Assembly: GCF_001899645.1 (NCBI RefSeq)
Contig: NZ_MKVV01000080.1
Coordinates: 59,475 to 92,762 of the forward strand
Direction of reading: 5' to 3'
Origin: Pseudonocardia sp. 73-21
GTDB taxonomy: Bacteria; Actinomycetota; Actinomycetes; Mycobacteriales; Pseudonocardiaceae
DNA length: 33,288 nucleotides
A model generated the notes under the pieces. It was not told the DNA's origin. It searched no databases and saw only the letters and a list, made by a program, of their open reading frames with translations. A program made the position numbers and the translations under genes. How positions within the stretch are numbered: the first letter of the stretch is position 1; every line of letters starts with the position of its first letter. This document shows positions 16,181 to 23,418 of this stretch, one piece after another.

Positions 16181-16417
16181 CTACGCCACCCCCTGCAGGT
16201 CGCGCAGCACCGAGGACGCCGTGACGGCCTCGACGCGGCCCGCCTGGACGAAGGCCTCCAGGTCCGCCACCGCGATGCGGACGTGGGCGCCGACCTTGTG
16301 GAAGGCGATCCGCCGTTCTGCGACGAGGCGCCGGACGAACCGATGGGACGTGTTGAGGTACGCGGCCGACTCCGGGACCGTCAGGTAGGAGCCGGAGGCG
16401 CGAAGAGGAGTGGTCAT
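16181..16417 (-). CDS. xis: Excisionase, MerR-like helix-turn-helix DNA-binding protein
   Basis: A 78-residue protein with one winged-helix motif: YLTVPESAAYLNTSHRFVRRLVAERRIAFHKVGAHVRIAVADLEAFV. This is the excisionase/MerR-type domain of small recombination directionality factors (the helix-turn-helix plus a KVG..RI wing). The start ATG overlaps the stop of the replication initiator (ATGA), and its stop abuts the integrase start. It is thus made together with both and would tilt the integrase toward excision when the operon is on. Confidence 0.9.
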   Translation of the reverse strand: MTTPLRASGSYLTVPESAAYLNTSHRFVRRLVAERRIAFHKVGAHVRIAVADLEAFVQAGRVEAVTASSVLRDLQGVA

Positions 16418-17796
16418 GACGCTGCTCTCCTGGTGTCAATCTTGCTCCGTCGCTGTTGCTGGTGGCGTTCGGCGACAGCGGCGGCCAGTTCGCGTTCGCC
16501 GTCGTCGCGGTGCCCGAAGTGGACGGGCACCCAGTCGTTGATCACGGTGACCGTGTCGAGGTCGATCGGGATCCGGTCGGGGTCGTCGGTGGCGGTGTCG
16601 AGGGCGTCGAGTTCGGCCCGTAGCCGCCATGCCCGTCGGTCAGCCCGGAGGGCGCGGAAGGTCGTGGAGTAGCGCTGGGACTTGGTCAGGAAGTGCCCGC
16701 GGAACCCGAGCATGTGGGCCCACCGGCGCAGGTTCAGCTCGTCGTACTGATCGAGGCCGCCGAGGTGCCAGACGGTTTCGATCATGCGTCGGTGATGCGG
16801 TGTGACCTCGAGGTACTGGACGTGGTCGAGATCCCGGATCGGCCGGTCCGCGCCGTCGGTGGCCCCGGTGCCCTTGGTGGCGTACTTGGCGATGTAGCCG
16901 GCCAACGCCGCGTCGGTCATCTCGCCCTGGTCGTTCTCGACCTGCCCGGCCGCCGACGGGGTGACCGCGCGCAGGTCGAGTTGCGCACCCCAGGCGAGGT
17001 CCAGCGCGGTCCCGTCCGGGCGGGCCACGGTCAGCACCGCCGCGGTGGCGGCCCGGGTGATCGCCGCGCGCAGGGTGGTGTGGTCGAGCCCTGCCGGTGC
17101 GGGATCAGCCGGGCCGTCGGGGCCGTCGAGGCGGATGATGGCGTGGAAGTGCACGAGCCCGCGCCGCTGGTACTCCGCAACCTTCGCGTAGGACAGCCGG
17201 GCATGGTCGCGGAACTCCCGCGCCCGGATGCCGAGCTCGGCGGCCAGGGCGCGACGCAGACACGTGGTGAACCGGGCCCAGAGCGCTCCGGCGTGGGCCT
17301 GCCAGAGCACCGCTCCGACGTAGTCGTAGGTGTCGGGGTCGATCGCGGTGCCGATGCGGGGGTCGTCGACGTGGTGGCGCTCGGCACACCGGCAGGGGAC
17401 GACGAACCCGCGATGGGTGACCTTCCGGGCGTGCACGGGCCCGAACGAGGGCGCGGTGAGGGTGAGGAACGCCCGTGGCCGGTCAGTCACCGTGGCCGGG
17501 ACGCCCTTGGTGTCGTCCCCGGCGAGCCCGGCACGCAGCAGGTGGAAGGCGTCGGCGGCGTAGCGCTGCGAGCAGGCCGGACACACCGACTCTCGGCGGT
17601 TGCCGCACGGGGCCAGGACGTCCCCGGAGCGTTCGAGCAGGATCGCGCCGTCGCGGTCGAGGACGGCCGAGGCGCCGCGCAGGTGGATCGGTGCGGCGCA
17701 TCCTCCGGTGGCCTCGACCTGGGCCCGCCAGGCCGGGTAGCCGGTGGAGCGCAGCCGGGCGGAGACGAGATCGTCAGACGTTGAGGTGGTGGTCAT
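16414..17796 (-). CDS. repSA: RepSA-like rolling-circle replication initiator (HUH type)
   Basis: A 460-residue protein. The N-terminal part has a zinc-binding-like cluster (APCGNRRESVCPAC) and a second one (VVPCRCAERHH). The HUH motif is GLVHFHAII (His216 and His218). Downstream, AGYIAKYATKGT supplies the probable nucleophile Tyr (near residue 305), as in pSAM2 RepSA and pIJ101-type initiators. The protein nicks one strand at the double-strand origin to start rolling-circle replication of the excised element. It is translationally coupled at both ends by ATGA overlaps. I could not locate the nick site. The family is clear from motif order and context. Confidence 0.9.
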   Translation of the reverse strand: MTTTSTSDDLVSARLRSTGYPAWRAQVEATGGCAAPIHLRGASAVLDRDGAILLERSGDVLAPCGNRRESVCPACSQRYAADAFHLLRAGLAGDDTKGVPATVTDRPRAFLTLTAPSFGPVHARKVTHRGFVVPCRCAERHHVDDPRIGTAIDPDTYDYVGAVLWQAHAGALWARFTTCLRRALAAELGIRAREFRDHARLSYAKVAEYQRRGLVHFHAIIRLDGPDGPADPAPAGLDHTTLRAAITRAATAAVLTVARPDGTALDLAWGAQLDLRAVTPSAAGQVENDQGEMTDAALAGYIAKYATKGTGATDGADRPIRDLDHVQYLEVTPHHRRMIETVWHLGGLDQYDELNLRRWAHMLGFRGHFLTKSQRYSTTFRALRADRRAWRLRAELDALDTATDDPDRIPIDLDTVTVINDWVPVHFGHRDDGERELAAAVAERHQQQRRSKIDTRRAAS

Positions 17797-18110
17797 CGGC
17801 GCTCCTGGGTGTCGAGGGCTCGTCGGCCGTGGCAGGTCAGGCGCAGCCCGTGGGCGCGGCGGGTCTGGCCGTGGTCGCTGATCGGGAAGGTGTCGGCGAG
17901 GTGCAGCAGCCCGGCGACGGTGAGGGCGTGGACGGTGTCGTGTTCGTCGTGGCCGATCTCGACCGTCAGCGGCCGGGACGGGGTCGAGATATCCAGGCGG
18001 CAGACCCGGTCGTGCGGGCCGATCAGGGCGTAGCCGGCGCGCGCGGCGCGGCGGAGCACGGCCAGCGCGGTGGCGTCCAGCTCGACCGCAGCCGTGGGGG
18101 TGGTGGTCAT
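17793..18110 (-). CDS. Small conserved AICE protein of unknown function
   Basis: A 105-residue protein. The ATG at 18110 overlaps the upstream stop (ATGA), which decides against a longer in-frame start at 18167. The sequence is soluble, with an Ala/Leu-rich N-terminal helix (ATALAVLRRAARAGYALI), a beta-rich middle (RVCRLDISTPSRPLTVEIGHDEHDTVHALTV) and a basic C-terminus (RLTCHGRRALDTQERR). There is no motif I recognise. It sits directly before repSA, a place where AICEs carry small accessory replication or spread genes. No function is assigned. Confidence 0.7.
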   Translation of the reverse strand: MTTTPTAAVELDATALAVLRRAARAGYALIGPHDRVCRLDISTPSRPLTVEIGHDEHDTVHALTVAGLLHLADTFPISDHGQTRRAHGLRLTCHGRRALDTQERR

Positions 18111-18559
18111 CGGTGGGCCTTCCTGGTGTCGGTGTGCCAGTTCGCGGGTCGGGCCAGGTGCTCCCACCGGGCCACGCGGGTGCGGGTGGCTTTCGGGGCC
18201 AGGACCGCGGTCCCTTGGAGCGAGGCGGCGCCGCAGCGGACCGGGTGGGTACCGCCGCGGGTCAGCCAGGACCGGGCGAGGAGTTGGTGGACGGCGTCTT
18301 CCTCGTAGCGGGGTACGCGGACCACGTGGTCGCTGTCGGGGCCGTCGGCTCGGGCGTAGACCCGTTCACCGCGTCCGACGAGCAGGTACAGCCCCCGGGT
18401 GGCGTTCCCGGCGACATGGCGCACGAGGTCGACGTCGTTGGTTTCCGGCCCGCCCCGCCGACCCGAACCCGAGGAAGGGGAAGGGTCGTCGGGGGTCGGG
18501 TTGCCGAACAGGTCGAGCTGCCCGCCGGTGTCGCCGGTGCTGGTGTGGGTGGTGGTCAT
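18107..18559 (-). CDS. Small AICE protein of unknown function
   Basis: A 150-residue soluble protein. The ATG at 18559 overlaps the upstream stop (ATGA) and is preferred over a GTG 12 bp further up. After a low-complexity N-terminus (MTTTHTSTGDTGGQLDLFGNP followed by Pro/Ser/Gly) there is a compact domain from about residue 45, with LVRHVAGNATRGLYLLVGRGERVYARADG and PRYEEDAVHQLLARSWLTRGG. The latter looks like a winged helix followed by a strand-rich end with two Arg/Lys clusters. The QLDLFG motif resembles a beta-clamp-binding peptide (Qxx[L/M]xF), which would be interesting for replication, but that is speculation. Confidence 0.7.
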   Translation of the reverse strand: MTTTHTSTGDTGGQLDLFGNPTPDDPSPSSGSGRRGGPETNDVDLVRHVAGNATRGLYLLVGRGERVYARADGPDSDHVVRVPRYEEDAVHQLLARSWLTRGGTHPVRCGAASLQGTAVLAPKATRTRVARWEHLARPANWHTDTRKAHR

Positions 18560-18768
18560 CGCCACCACCACCGCAGTGACGCTTCATGGGTCCACTCGCG
18601 GACGAGTTGGCGGGTCACGTGGGTCTCGGTGAGGGCGGCGCCGAGGCAGATGAGCACGAACAGCCCGGAGGAGGCGCCGAGCCACAGCCAGGAGCCGGCG
18701 ACGAGGACGGCGAGGGCGAGGGTGGTTTTGAGCCAGGTCGCGGCGGCCCATCCGGTGACGTCCCACAT
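18556..18768 (-). CDS. Small two-helix membrane protein, possible spread (Spd) protein
   Basis: A 70-residue protein starting MWDVTGWAAATWLKT. The start shares one base with the upstream stop (TGATG), so an upstream in-frame start at 18789 is less likely. It has two hydrophobic stretches (LALAVLVAGSWLWLGAS and LFVLICLGAAL) and a Trp/Arg-rich end. Small membrane proteins between the translocase and rep genes of Streptomyces conjugative elements are often Spd proteins, which help spread the element within the recipient mycelium. That role is by position only. Confidence 0.65.
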   Translation of the reverse strand: MWDVTGWAAATWLKTTLALAVLVAGSWLWLGASSGLFVLICLGAALTETHVTRQLVREWTHEASLRWWWR

Positions 18769-19091
18769 CAGGCCACCTCCCGCAGCCAAGCCACATCGCT
18801 GGCCCGGTCAGCCGCGGTCGGTAGGGCGACATGGGAGGCGGCGTGCTCGGCCCGCCAGATCGCCGCGATGAGGGCGTCCTCCCGGTCCTCGCGTCGTTCC
18901 CGCACCGACCGGAGGGCGAGCCGGGCGAGCACGCCCAGGGCGACGAGGACGGCGCCGAGGATCAGGGCCCGGGTGATCAGGTCCTCCAGCCCCGGCAGGA
19001 CCGAGGTGGCGCAGGCGGTGGCGCAGATGGCCGTGATCACGCCGGTGAGCAGGCGTACTTCGTGGGTGCGGTGGTCGGTGAGGGTGTTCAT
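18768..19091 (-). CDS. Two-helix membrane protein, possible spread (Spd) protein
   Basis: A 107-residue protein whose ATG overlaps the stop of the translocase gene (ATGA). Two transmembrane segments lie at about residues 14-34 and 39-61 (VRLLTGVITAICATACATSV and LITRALILGAVLVALGVLARL). A charged helix follows (RSVRERREDREDALIAAIWRAEHAA). The coupling to the translocase and to the next small membrane protein suggests that it works at the membrane with DNA transfer or intramycelial spread. No known domain was recognised. Confidence 0.7.
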   Translation of the reverse strand: MNTLTDHRTHEVRLLTGVITAICATACATSVLPGLEDLITRALILGAVLVALGVLARLALRSVRERREDREDALIAAIWRAEHAASHVALPTAADRASDVAWLREVA

Positions 19092-20557
19092 GACGCGTCC
19101 TCCTGTCCGTTCTCGTCGTCGGTCTCGTCGTGGGTGGGGTGGTGGGGGAAGTCGAGGACCTGCCCGGTGGGCCGGTACGGGGCGCAGCGGGCGGCGAGTT
19201 CGTCGATGTCGTGGTCGGTGACGAACCCGGCGCGGAACCGGATCGGGAGCCGGGTGATGGGGTCGATGACGAACCCGATCCCGGCGTGCGCCTCATCCCC
19301 GGGGATCTGATCGGCCAGGGCCCCGCGGTCCCGGGCGCCGTCGCCGAGGGCCATGTCGACGTGGGAGGCGGCGGTGACGCCGAGGCAGATGCGGGTGGTG
19401 AACAGATCCCGCACGTCGACGACGTCCTTGGTGGGCTCCTGGACGTAGCCGGCCACCGTGTGATCCGCGGCCCGGCCCTGCGTCAGCACCTCAGCGAGCA
19501 GGCGCAGGGCTTCGCGGACAGCCGTGCGGTCGCCGTAGGCGGTGAGCATCGCCATCTCGTCGATCACCAGCAGCTCGAGCGGGGTGTCGGCGGTGACCGG
19601 ACAGGAGCGCACCTTCTCCGCGCGCATCCAGGCTTGCCGGGCGATCATCGAGTCCCGGAAGTCGGTCAACAGGGCGACGGCGGCGTCCATGGTGGTGGCC
19701 CAGCGGTGATAGAGCGCCGCACCGCGGTCGGTCTCGGTGCCGCCCTTCAAGTCGATGACCCAGATGCGCACGAGGCCGTCGCGGATCATCGGGCCCATCG
19801 CGCGGAGCTGGTTCTGTAGCAGCGAGCCCTTGCCGGAGCCGGAGGCGCCGACGACCAGGAGGTGCTTGCGTCGCACGCACAGGGTGAACGGCTCGCCGCG
19901 TTCGTTGTCGCCGATGTCCAGGGCGCGCAGGTCGACCAGATCCGACGACGCCGGGATCGGGGTGGCGGGCAGCGTGTGCGGGAACGGCATTCGCCGCTCC
20001 ACCACCATCGACAACACCCCGGGCCGGGCCCGGGTCACCGCCACCCGATGCGCACCGAGCGCGTCGGCGAGCGCGGGGGCCCGTTCGGTGAAGGTGTCGG
20101 CATCCTGCCCGCGCACCATCCGGACGCTGAGCGTGTCGATCGAGGGGGTGACCGCGCGGACCCGCAGCACCCGCGGGGTGAGGATGGTGCCTGTGCGGCG
20201 CTGCTCCCGGGTCAGGTCGCAGTCGTCGAGGACGCCGCGCCAGCGGCGGCCGCGGTAGGCCGTCCAGCTCCGCCACACCGACCGCACCCGAGGGGCCATC
20301 CACCGGTCGAAGGTGGCCGGGTGCGCCCGCCACCACACGATCAGGCCGAGGGCGAGCCCGCACACGGTGGCCATCGGGGTGATCGGTCCGGACAGCCGCA
20401 GGGCGACCAGCAGCGCGACCGGGGCGAGCAGGAACAGCGGGTGCCGCATCAGCCACGCCAGCGCGCGGATCTCCGCGCCGGTCGAGCGGGTCGAGGGTCG
20501 GGCGGCGACGGTCCCGCCGCGCGGGTGGCGGTGATTCTTCGAGGTCATGAGAGACAT
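19088..20557 (-). CDS. traSA: TraSA/FtsK-SpoIIIE-like DNA translocase (conjugative transfer protein)
   Basis: A 489-residue protein. The ATG at 20557 has GAAGGAA upstream; the open frame further up has no such support. Two N-terminal transmembrane segments (about residues 38-72) anchor it. Then come a linker domain and an FtsK/SpoIIIE ATPase with Walker A GASGSGKG (Lys near 243), WVIDLKGGTE, and Walker B LLVIDEMAML (Asp near 333). Proteins of this type form a hexameric pump that moves double-stranded element DNA between mycelial cells and are the only transfer protein AICEs need. It heads an eight-gene coupled run ending with the integrase, with a hairpin just upstream. Confidence 0.92.
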   Translation of the reverse strand: MSLMTSKNHRHPRGGTVAARPSTRSTGAEIRALAWLMRHPLFLLAPVALLVALRLSGPITPMATVCGLALGLIVWWRAHPATFDRWMAPRVRSVWRSWTAYRGRRWRGVLDDCDLTREQRRTGTILTPRVLRVRAVTPSIDTLSVRMVRGQDADTFTERAPALADALGAHRVAVTRARPGVLSMVVERRMPFPHTLPATPIPASSDLVDLRALDIGDNERGEPFTLCVRRKHLLVVGASGSGKGSLLQNQLRAMGPMIRDGLVRIWVIDLKGGTETDRGAALYHRWATTMDAAVALLTDFRDSMIARQAWMRAEKVRSCPVTADTPLELLVIDEMAMLTAYGDRTAVREALRLLAEVLTQGRAADHTVAGYVQEPTKDVVDVRDLFTTRICLGVTAASHVDMALGDGARDRGALADQIPGDEAHAGIGFVIDPITRLPIRFRAGFVTDHDIDELAARCAPYRPTGQVLDFPHHPTHDETDDENGQEDAS

Positions 20558-20596
20558 GGCATTTCCTTCGCAAAGTGATCGGGTTTGGGCATGGAA

Positions 20597-20639
20597 CGGG
20601 CCGGGACGCAGAGCGAATGGAGTCGTGCGTCCCGGCCCG
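20597..20639 (-). terminator. Hairpin between the small-gene cluster and the translocase operon
   Basis: CGGGCCGGGACGCA (20597-20610) and TGCGTCCCGGCCCG (20626-20639) are perfect 14-bp arms with a 15-nt loop, 40 bp upstream of the translocase start. It could end most transcription of the small-gene cluster and so set a low level for the transfer/excision operon. No separate strong promoter was seen between it and the translocase gene. Confidence 0.65.
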
Positions 20640-20661
20640 GGAATAGCGGGGTGTAGCCGTG

Positions 20662-20844
20662 CTAGTTCTTGCGGAGTACTGGTCGGGCGGCGTCCATCAT
20701 GGTGGCCGCTTTCGCGATATCCCGGGCCAGGTTGTCGTGGGTGCGCTTGAACGAGCCGCGCCGGATCGGGATTCCGCGCATTGCTTCGCGGAGTTGACGC
20801 ATGGCGGAGTCGAGGTCTTCGATCATTCGGTCGACATTCGACAT
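20662..20844 (-). CDS. Small helical AICE protein of unknown function
   Basis: A 60-residue charged protein, MSNVDRMIEDLDSAMRQLREAM..., predicted to be helical with heptad-like hydrophobic spacing (M7, L11, M15, L18, M22), so a short coiled coil is likely. GGAGA lies about 10 bases before the ATG. It is the last gene of the leftward small-gene cluster, just before a terminator-like hairpin. No family recognised. Confidence 0.6.
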   Translation of the reverse strand: MSNVDRMIEDLDSAMRQLREAMRGIPIRRGSFKRTHDNLARDIAKAATMMDAARPVLRKN

Positions 20845-20847
20845 GGC

Positions 20848-21174
20848 TCAGCGTCTCCAGTCTTTGAGGATCAGTTCCGGTTCGAACCGCTTCGCCTGGG
20901 CGGACATGATGCGCAGCGACGAGCGGCAGCCTTTGACCGCGGACTTCACCTCGTCGGAGGTGGCGATGTTCCAGTGCCGGGTGTTGCGGTTGGTCCAGGC
21001 GTTGTCGTCGGCGTTCTTCGCGAGCTTCTCCGCCTCGGCCAGGACATCGCCCACGTGCTGTAGGGCGGCCCAGAACTCGCCGAACCGGGCCAGGGCCCGC
21101 TTGTCGGCGCGCTGCTTGGCCCACTGACGGGTGCTGCGCACCGCGCTACCAGCGGTGGAGGTCATGGTGGCCAT
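20848..21174 (-). CDS. Small basic helical AICE protein of unknown function
   Basis: A 108-residue protein, Arg/Lys/Ala-rich and helical (RQWAKQRADKRALARFGEFWAALQHVGDVLAEAEKLAKNADDNAW), with a Trp-containing end (RFEPELILKDWRR). The ATG at 21174 has AAGGGGG upstream; a second ATG at 21165 is possible. It ends 3 bp before the next gene, so the two are co-translated. No known domain is visible. Basic charge and context would fit DNA binding in replication or transfer, but nothing in the sequence shows it. Confidence 0.65.
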   Translation of the reverse strand: MATMTSTAGSAVRSTRQWAKQRADKRALARFGEFWAALQHVGDVLAEAEKLAKNADDNAWTNRNTRHWNIATSDEVKSAVKGCRSSLRIMSAQAKRFEPELILKDWRR

Positions 21175-21178
21175 GAGG

Positions 21179-21388
21179 TCAGACCCCCTTCCGGATCGCG
21201 GTCTGGGCCAGGCGGAGCCCTTCGGCGACCCCGGCCCGCCACGCCATCTCCGTCGGAATCTCGGTGGTGTCCGGGGCGGGACGGGTCCAGTGGCGGCGTT
21301 CGCGCTCCAGGCGCCGGACCAGCCGGGCCACGCCGTGGGTGCGGGTCTTGGGGTGGGTCTTGTTGGGGTGGGTCGTGGTGGTGGTCAT
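21179..21388 (-). CDS. Small AICE protein of unknown function
   Basis: A 69-residue basic protein with a His/Thr/Lys-rich N-terminus (MTTTTTHPNKTHPKTRTHG) and a C-terminal part with RRLERERRHW and EMAWRAGVAEGLRLAQTAIRKG, helical by eye. Its ATG shares one base with the stop of the upstream CxxCxGxG gene (TGATG), so it is translationally coupled. No family recognised. Confidence 0.6.
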   Translation of the reverse strand: MTTTTTHPNKTHPKTRTHGVARLVRRLERERRHWTRPAPDTTEIPTEMAWRAGVAEGLRLAQTAIRKGV

Positions 21389-21627
21389 CAGGCACTCGCC
21401 TTCCAGCCGGCCTCATCCGAGACCGCGCAGCCGTTGACGTTGGTGGTGGAGTTGTCGTGGATCTCGTCGCCGGTCCCGGCGCAGTTCGGGCAGGTTCCGG
21501 TTCCGTCGCAGGCATCGCAGTCCGGACCGTCACCGGCATTCGGATACGAGTCCGACAAGACCCCGTACCCCTGGCAGGGATCGCAGGCCCCGGATCCGGA
21601 ACACATCTCGCATTCAGATATCCACAT
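21388..21627 (-). CDS. Stand-alone DnaJ-type zinc-finger protein (four CxxCxGxG repeats)
   Basis: A 79-residue protein with an excellent ribosome site (GAGGTGATC) before the ATG. Four complete CxxCxGxG motifs occur: CEMCSGSG (residues 6-13), CDPCQGYG (15-22), CDACDGTG (37-44) and CPNCAGTG (46-53). They would bind two zinc ions, as in the cysteine-rich domain of DnaJ. There is no J domain, no substrate-binding domain and no room for one. Motifs 1/2 and 3/4 are separated by a single residue and motifs 2/3 by 14, tighter than in DnaJ. The C-terminus is polar and featureless. Zinc binding is a confident inference; the role in the element is unknown. Confidence 0.8.
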   Translation of the reverse strand: MWISECEMCSGSGACDPCQGYGVLSDSYPNAGDGPDCDACDGTGTCPNCAGTGDEIHDNSTTNVNGCAVSDEAGWKASA

Positions 21628-21695
21628 GGGGGATCACCTCTCGGTGTGGATGAGTCGATATCGATCGGCCGCGACGGTTGTCGGGGCCGATTTCG

Positions 21696-21725
21696 GGCAT
21701 GGTGTAGCAACTGTGGAATTGTCAA
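21696..21725 (-). promoter_or_regulatory. Possible leftward promoter with consensus TTGACA
   Basis: On the minus strand TTGACA (21725-21720) lies about 95 bp upstream of the CxxCxGxG gene, in AT-richer DNA. At the expected distance only weak -10 matches (around TACACCAT / CCATGC) are present. The -35 is good, the -10 doubtful. Confidence 0.3.
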
Positions 21726-21802
21726 GAAACAACCGCGGGCCGAAGATTCGGCGGCGGATCACCGCCCGGAACGGGCGGGGCGAGCAGTCGGGCAGGAGCG
21801 GG

Positions 21803-22051
21803 TTACGCCGCGTCCTGCGAGTCGGCCAGGGTGGCGCGGGCGGTGTCGAGGTCGGCCAACGCGGCGGTGAGGGCATCGCGCAGCCGCACCAGCTCGATGC
21901 GGTCGGTGTAGACGTGCAGGTCGCACATCCCGTCACCGTGCAGCGACATCACCACCCGGTTCTCCCCGGCATAGATGCGGGGCTTGATCACCGTCTCGGA
22001 GCACACCAGGGCATCCACCGTCAGCGACAGACGCCGGGGCGGGGTGCTCAC
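21803..22051 (-). CDS. Small AICE protein of unknown function
   Basis: An 82-residue protein whose GTG overlaps the upstream stop (GTGA). The N-terminal half is strand-like (RLSLTVDALVCSETVIKPRIYAGENRVVMSLHGDGMCDLHVYTD). The C-terminal half is a helix (RIELVRLRDALTAALADLDTARATLADSQDAA) that could form a coiled coil. The family is not recognised. Translational coupling to the 126-residue gene upstream suggests the two products act together. Confidence 0.65.
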   Translation of the reverse strand: MSTPPRRLSLTVDALVCSETVIKPRIYAGENRVVMSLHGDGMCDLHVYTDRIELVRLRDALTAALADLDTARATLADSQDAA

Positions 22052-22428
22052 TTCTCCCCCCGCGACGCCGGAGCCGGACCGGCAGGGGCCAGACCGACAG
22101 CCTTGAACGAGATGCCGGAGATCGAGCGGCCGTCGGCGTTGTCGATCTGGTAGGCGTTGATCCGCGGGCTCACCAACGCCACCCGCACGTCCTCGCCGAA
22201 CCCGTCGCCGGGGTCGGTCTCCAGGGTCACCTTGATCTCCTCGCCCTTCGGGGCCCGCTGACCGGGTGCCGTGCGCAGCTTCGCGAACAGCGACACCACG
22301 AACTGCGTCACGCCGTCACGGGTGGTCGCGGGCACGAGGTTGCCGTTGGCGTCCTCGCGCATCTTCGGCGCCGGGGGCTCCACCACCGTGAGCTTGTAGC
22401 CGTCCAGCACCACCGGGATGTCTCGCAT
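22048..22428 (-). CDS. Conserved-looking AICE protein of unknown function, first gene of the leftward cluster
   Basis: A 126-residue protein. The ATG at 22428 has a perfect GGAGGAG ribosome site; a longer frame to 22479 runs into the operator region. The sequence is soluble and beta-rich: MRDIPVVLDGYKLTVVEPPAPK, VTQFVVSLFAKLR, EEIKVTLETDPGDGFGEDVRVALVSPRINAY and GISFKAVGL. It resembles small OB-fold-like or single-strand-binding-type proteins only in general character, not in a motif I can name. It stands directly behind the repeat-rich operator, divergent from the GntR gene, and so is probably the regulator's first target, in the place where pSAM2 has its pra activator. Confidence 0.7.
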   Translation of the reverse strand: MRDIPVVLDGYKLTVVEPPAPKMREDANGNLVPATTRDGVTQFVVSLFAKLRTAPGQRAPKGEEIKVTLETDPGDGFGEDVRVALVSPRINAYQIDNADGRSISGISFKAVGLAPAGPAPASRGEK

Positions 22429-22456
22429 GACTTCTCCTCCTTCAATCGGAACCGCT

Positions 22457-22539
22457 CTAGCTTGGCTAGGCAGGTTCAAGCTAGCACAGCTTGGCTAGCC
22501 ATGTGAAGGGGAGTGCGCGAACCTGCGTAGGTTGGCTAG
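22457..22539. promoter_or_regulatory. Operator region with repeated TTGGCTAG sites, probable target of the GntR regulator
   Basis: TTGGCTAG occurs at 22462-22469, 22491-22498 and 22532-22539. The first copy is part of CTAGCTTG (22457-22464), which has an exact inverted partner CAAGCTAG at 22477-22484. All lie in the 144-bp gap between the divergent 126-residue gene and the GntR gene. This fits autoregulation and control of the leftward transfer cluster by the neighbouring repressor, as KorSA does in pSAM2. The link is inference. Confidence 0.6.
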
Positions 22540-22572
22540 CAATCCTATGCGAGATGCACGTAGAGTGACCGG

Positions 22573-23418
22573 ATGCGAAATCTCGACCCCGACGACCCCC
22601 GACCGCCCTATCAGCAGGTGGCGAACGCTCTGCGTGCTGCGATCCTGACGCGCACGTTCAAGCCGGGGGACAAGCTGCCGTCGGGGCCCGAGCTGGCGAA
22701 GCGCTACGGCGTCGCGCGCATGACCGTGCAGCAGGCCATCCGCATCCTGCGCGACGAGGGCCTGATCGTGTCGAGGCAGGGGAGCGGCGTCTACGTCCGC
22801 GAGCGCACCGAACGCCCCGTCGGCCTTCGGCCGCATCTCGAACGAGCCTTCGAGGAGCCCAAGGTTTCGATCGACTTCGCCGGGTTCTCCGGCGAGACGT
22901 TGCACGGCGCGATCGCCGAGCCCATCGACAAGGTGCGCGCCGGCCGGCTACGCCCGGAGTCGATCCACGTCCGCATCCTTGTACCCGACCCGCACGATCC
23001 ATGGACCCTGCCCGCCCGAGTGGACGACCTCACCGACAGCCCAGCGTTCCGCAAGAGAGCCGGTCGAATCATGGAGCGTCACACCTACGCGATCGTCGAT
23101 GCGGTGAACGAGCTCGGCGAGCTCGGCCTCATCGCCGACGCGCACGCCGAGATCCGCGTGGTGCCCGCGGTACCGCTGTTCAAGCTCTACCTGATCAACA
23201 ACGCCGAAGCATTTTTCGGCTACTACCCCGTGCAGGAGCACACGGTGAAGCTCGACAACGAGCCCACCGCGATGTGGGACCTCATGGGCAAGGACGCCAC
23301 CCTGTTCCACCACAGCGCCGACAACGACCCCGACTCCATGGCGTCGCAGTACATCGCCCAGTCGGCCATGTGGTTCGACAGCATCTGGGACAGCGTCGCC
23401 CGCGAGCCCACCCGGTGA
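22573..23418 (+). CDS. GntR-family transcriptional regulator, KorSA-like control protein of the element
   Basis: A 281-residue protein. The N-terminal winged helix (about residues 10-77) has PPYQQVANALRAAI, PGDKLPSGPELAKRYGVARMTVQQAIRILRDEGLI and the wing SRQGSGVYV, which is typical GntR. The C-terminal ~190 residues do not show a UTRA or FCD pattern I can recognise; they contain HVRILVPDP, AEIRVVPAVPLFKLYLINNAEAFFGYYPV and a helix near the end. A ligand-binding role is likely. In AICEs a GntR repressor at this position keeps replication and transfer off. It is translationally coupled (GTGA) to a HAD phosphatase, which hints that a phosphorylated small molecule may be the signal. Start ATG at 22573. 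Confidence 0.85.
   Translation: MRNLDPDDPRPPYQQVANALRAAILTRTFKPGDKLPSGPELAKRYGVARMTVQQAIRILRDEGLIVSRQGSGVYVRERTERPVGLRPHLERAFEEPKVSIDFAGFSGETLHGAIAEPIDKVRAGRLRPESIHVRILVPDPHDPWTLPARVDDLTDSPAFRKRAGRIMERHTYAIVDAVNELGELGLIADAHAEIRVVPAVPLFKLYLINNAEAFFGYYPVQEHTVKLDNEPTAMWDLMGKDATLFHHSADNDPDSMASQYIAQSAMWFDSIWDSVAREPTR

Noticed and set aside
15485..16672. 395-residue plus-strand frame opposite int and xis
   Set aside because: It is antisense to the integrase and excisionase genes, whose minus-strand products have complete family motifs.
19088..21124. 678-residue version of the translocase
   Set aside because: The extension before 20557 crosses a hairpin and two small genes and lacks protein-like sequence; the ATG at 20557 has a ribosome site.
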